From assembly GCA_002069125.1 (NCBI GenBank), contig MVZN01000031.1, positions 1 through 33,015 of the forward strand: 33,015 bases of DNA, in the 5' to 3' direction. The DNA is from Spirochaetes bacterium ADurb.BinA120. Lineage in GTDB: Bacteria; Spirochaetota; UBA4802; UBA5368. Of this stretch, positions 32,941-33,015 are shown piece after piece; the stretch's first letter is position 1, and each line of letters starts with the position of its first letter. The position numbers and the translations under genes are program-made. Under the pieces are notes generated by a model. That model did no database searches and was not told the origin of the DNA. It was given only the letters and a program-made list of their open reading frames with translations.

Positions 32941-33015
32941 TGTAAACCGTCACCCATTCTGACCCCCCGGCGTCATTCAAAGTGACCCCCCAAACGGCAG
33001 GGAAAACGACCCCCT
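32941..33015. mobile_element. Terminal part of an IS21-like insertion sequence (partial)
   Basis: The element begins TGTAAACCGTCACCC at 32941 (TG-type terminus). It contains three spaced copies of a (C)TGACCCCCC or CGACCCCC motif (about 32959-32967, 32982-32991 and 33007-33014). Multiple internal GGGGGTCA-type terminal repeats are typical of IS21-family ends. The IstA/IstB genes would lie outside the window. The family assignment is an inference from the terminal pattern. Confidence 0.6.

Overview
The window is most likely a chromosomal segment from a Gram-negative, Leptospira-like or uncultured spirochaete (Spirochaetota). This is an inference, made without any database search. It rests on a short SMC protein of about 920 residues, a six-helix methyl-accepting chemotaxis protein with no periplasmic sensor domain, several outer-membrane beta-barrel and lipoprotein genes, and a large membrane glycosyltransferase locus. 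DNA from about 0.6 to 28 kb is fairly GC-rich. From about 28.4 kb to 32.5 kb it becomes clearly AT-rich, with different codon use.

Layout. Positions 1-634 hold no convincing gene, only short repeats and hairpins. 0.6-5.3 kb: smc and a chemotaxis receptor on the minus strand. 6.0-7.7 kb: a lipoprotein gene overlapping a TPR gene, then a small outer-membrane barrel protein, with clear terminators and a promoter. 7.7-10.6 kb (minus): pyrE, rarA and rpsU. 10.8-13.6 kb: a YtfJ-like periplasmic thioredoxin-fold protein, a DUF2147 protein and an FAD-dependent oxidoreductase. 13.8-14.4 kb: a REP-associated tyrosine (HUH, Y1) transposase, RAYT. 14.75-15.9 kb: a class I/II aminotransferase. 16.5-28.4 kb: a cell-envelope glycosylation region with a PF03706-type flippase-like protein, two GT2 enzymes with C-terminal membrane anchors, three polytopic GT-C-like proteins, a GtrA protein and an alpha/beta hydrolase. 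Embedded in it is a plus-strand pair, a frameshifted lipoprotein metallophosphoesterase and an outer-membrane barrel. 28.7-32.3 kb: an AT-rich plus-strand set with a polytopic membrane protein, a GT2 enzyme and a YdjC-type deacetylase. The right edge carries the C-terminal part of rfbB, cut off by what looks like the end of an IS21-type insertion sequence.

The most unusual signal is a 12-bp word, GGGGTCAGAGCA (reverse complement TGCTCTGACCCC). I counted about 19 exact or near-exact intergenic copies, and it occurs only between 8.4 and 16.5 kb. It forms regularly spaced arrays with a period of about 36-52 bp, flanks the RAYT gene in inverted orientation, and appears inside the coding sequences of the neighbouring oxidoreductase and aminotransferase. 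Every intergenic copy reads GGGGTCAGAGCA in the mRNA sense of at least one adjacent gene. The best reading is a REP/RAYT-type domesticated repeat system with an unusual, non-palindromic, array-forming repeat.

The glycosylation genes plausibly work together. GT2 enzymes charge polyprenyl phosphate with a sugar, GtrA or PF03706-type proteins handle the lipid-linked sugar, and GT-C proteins transfer it on the outer side of the membrane. RfbB would supply dTDP-4-keto-6-deoxyglucose, the precursor of dTDP-rhamnose, if an intact copy exists elsewhere.
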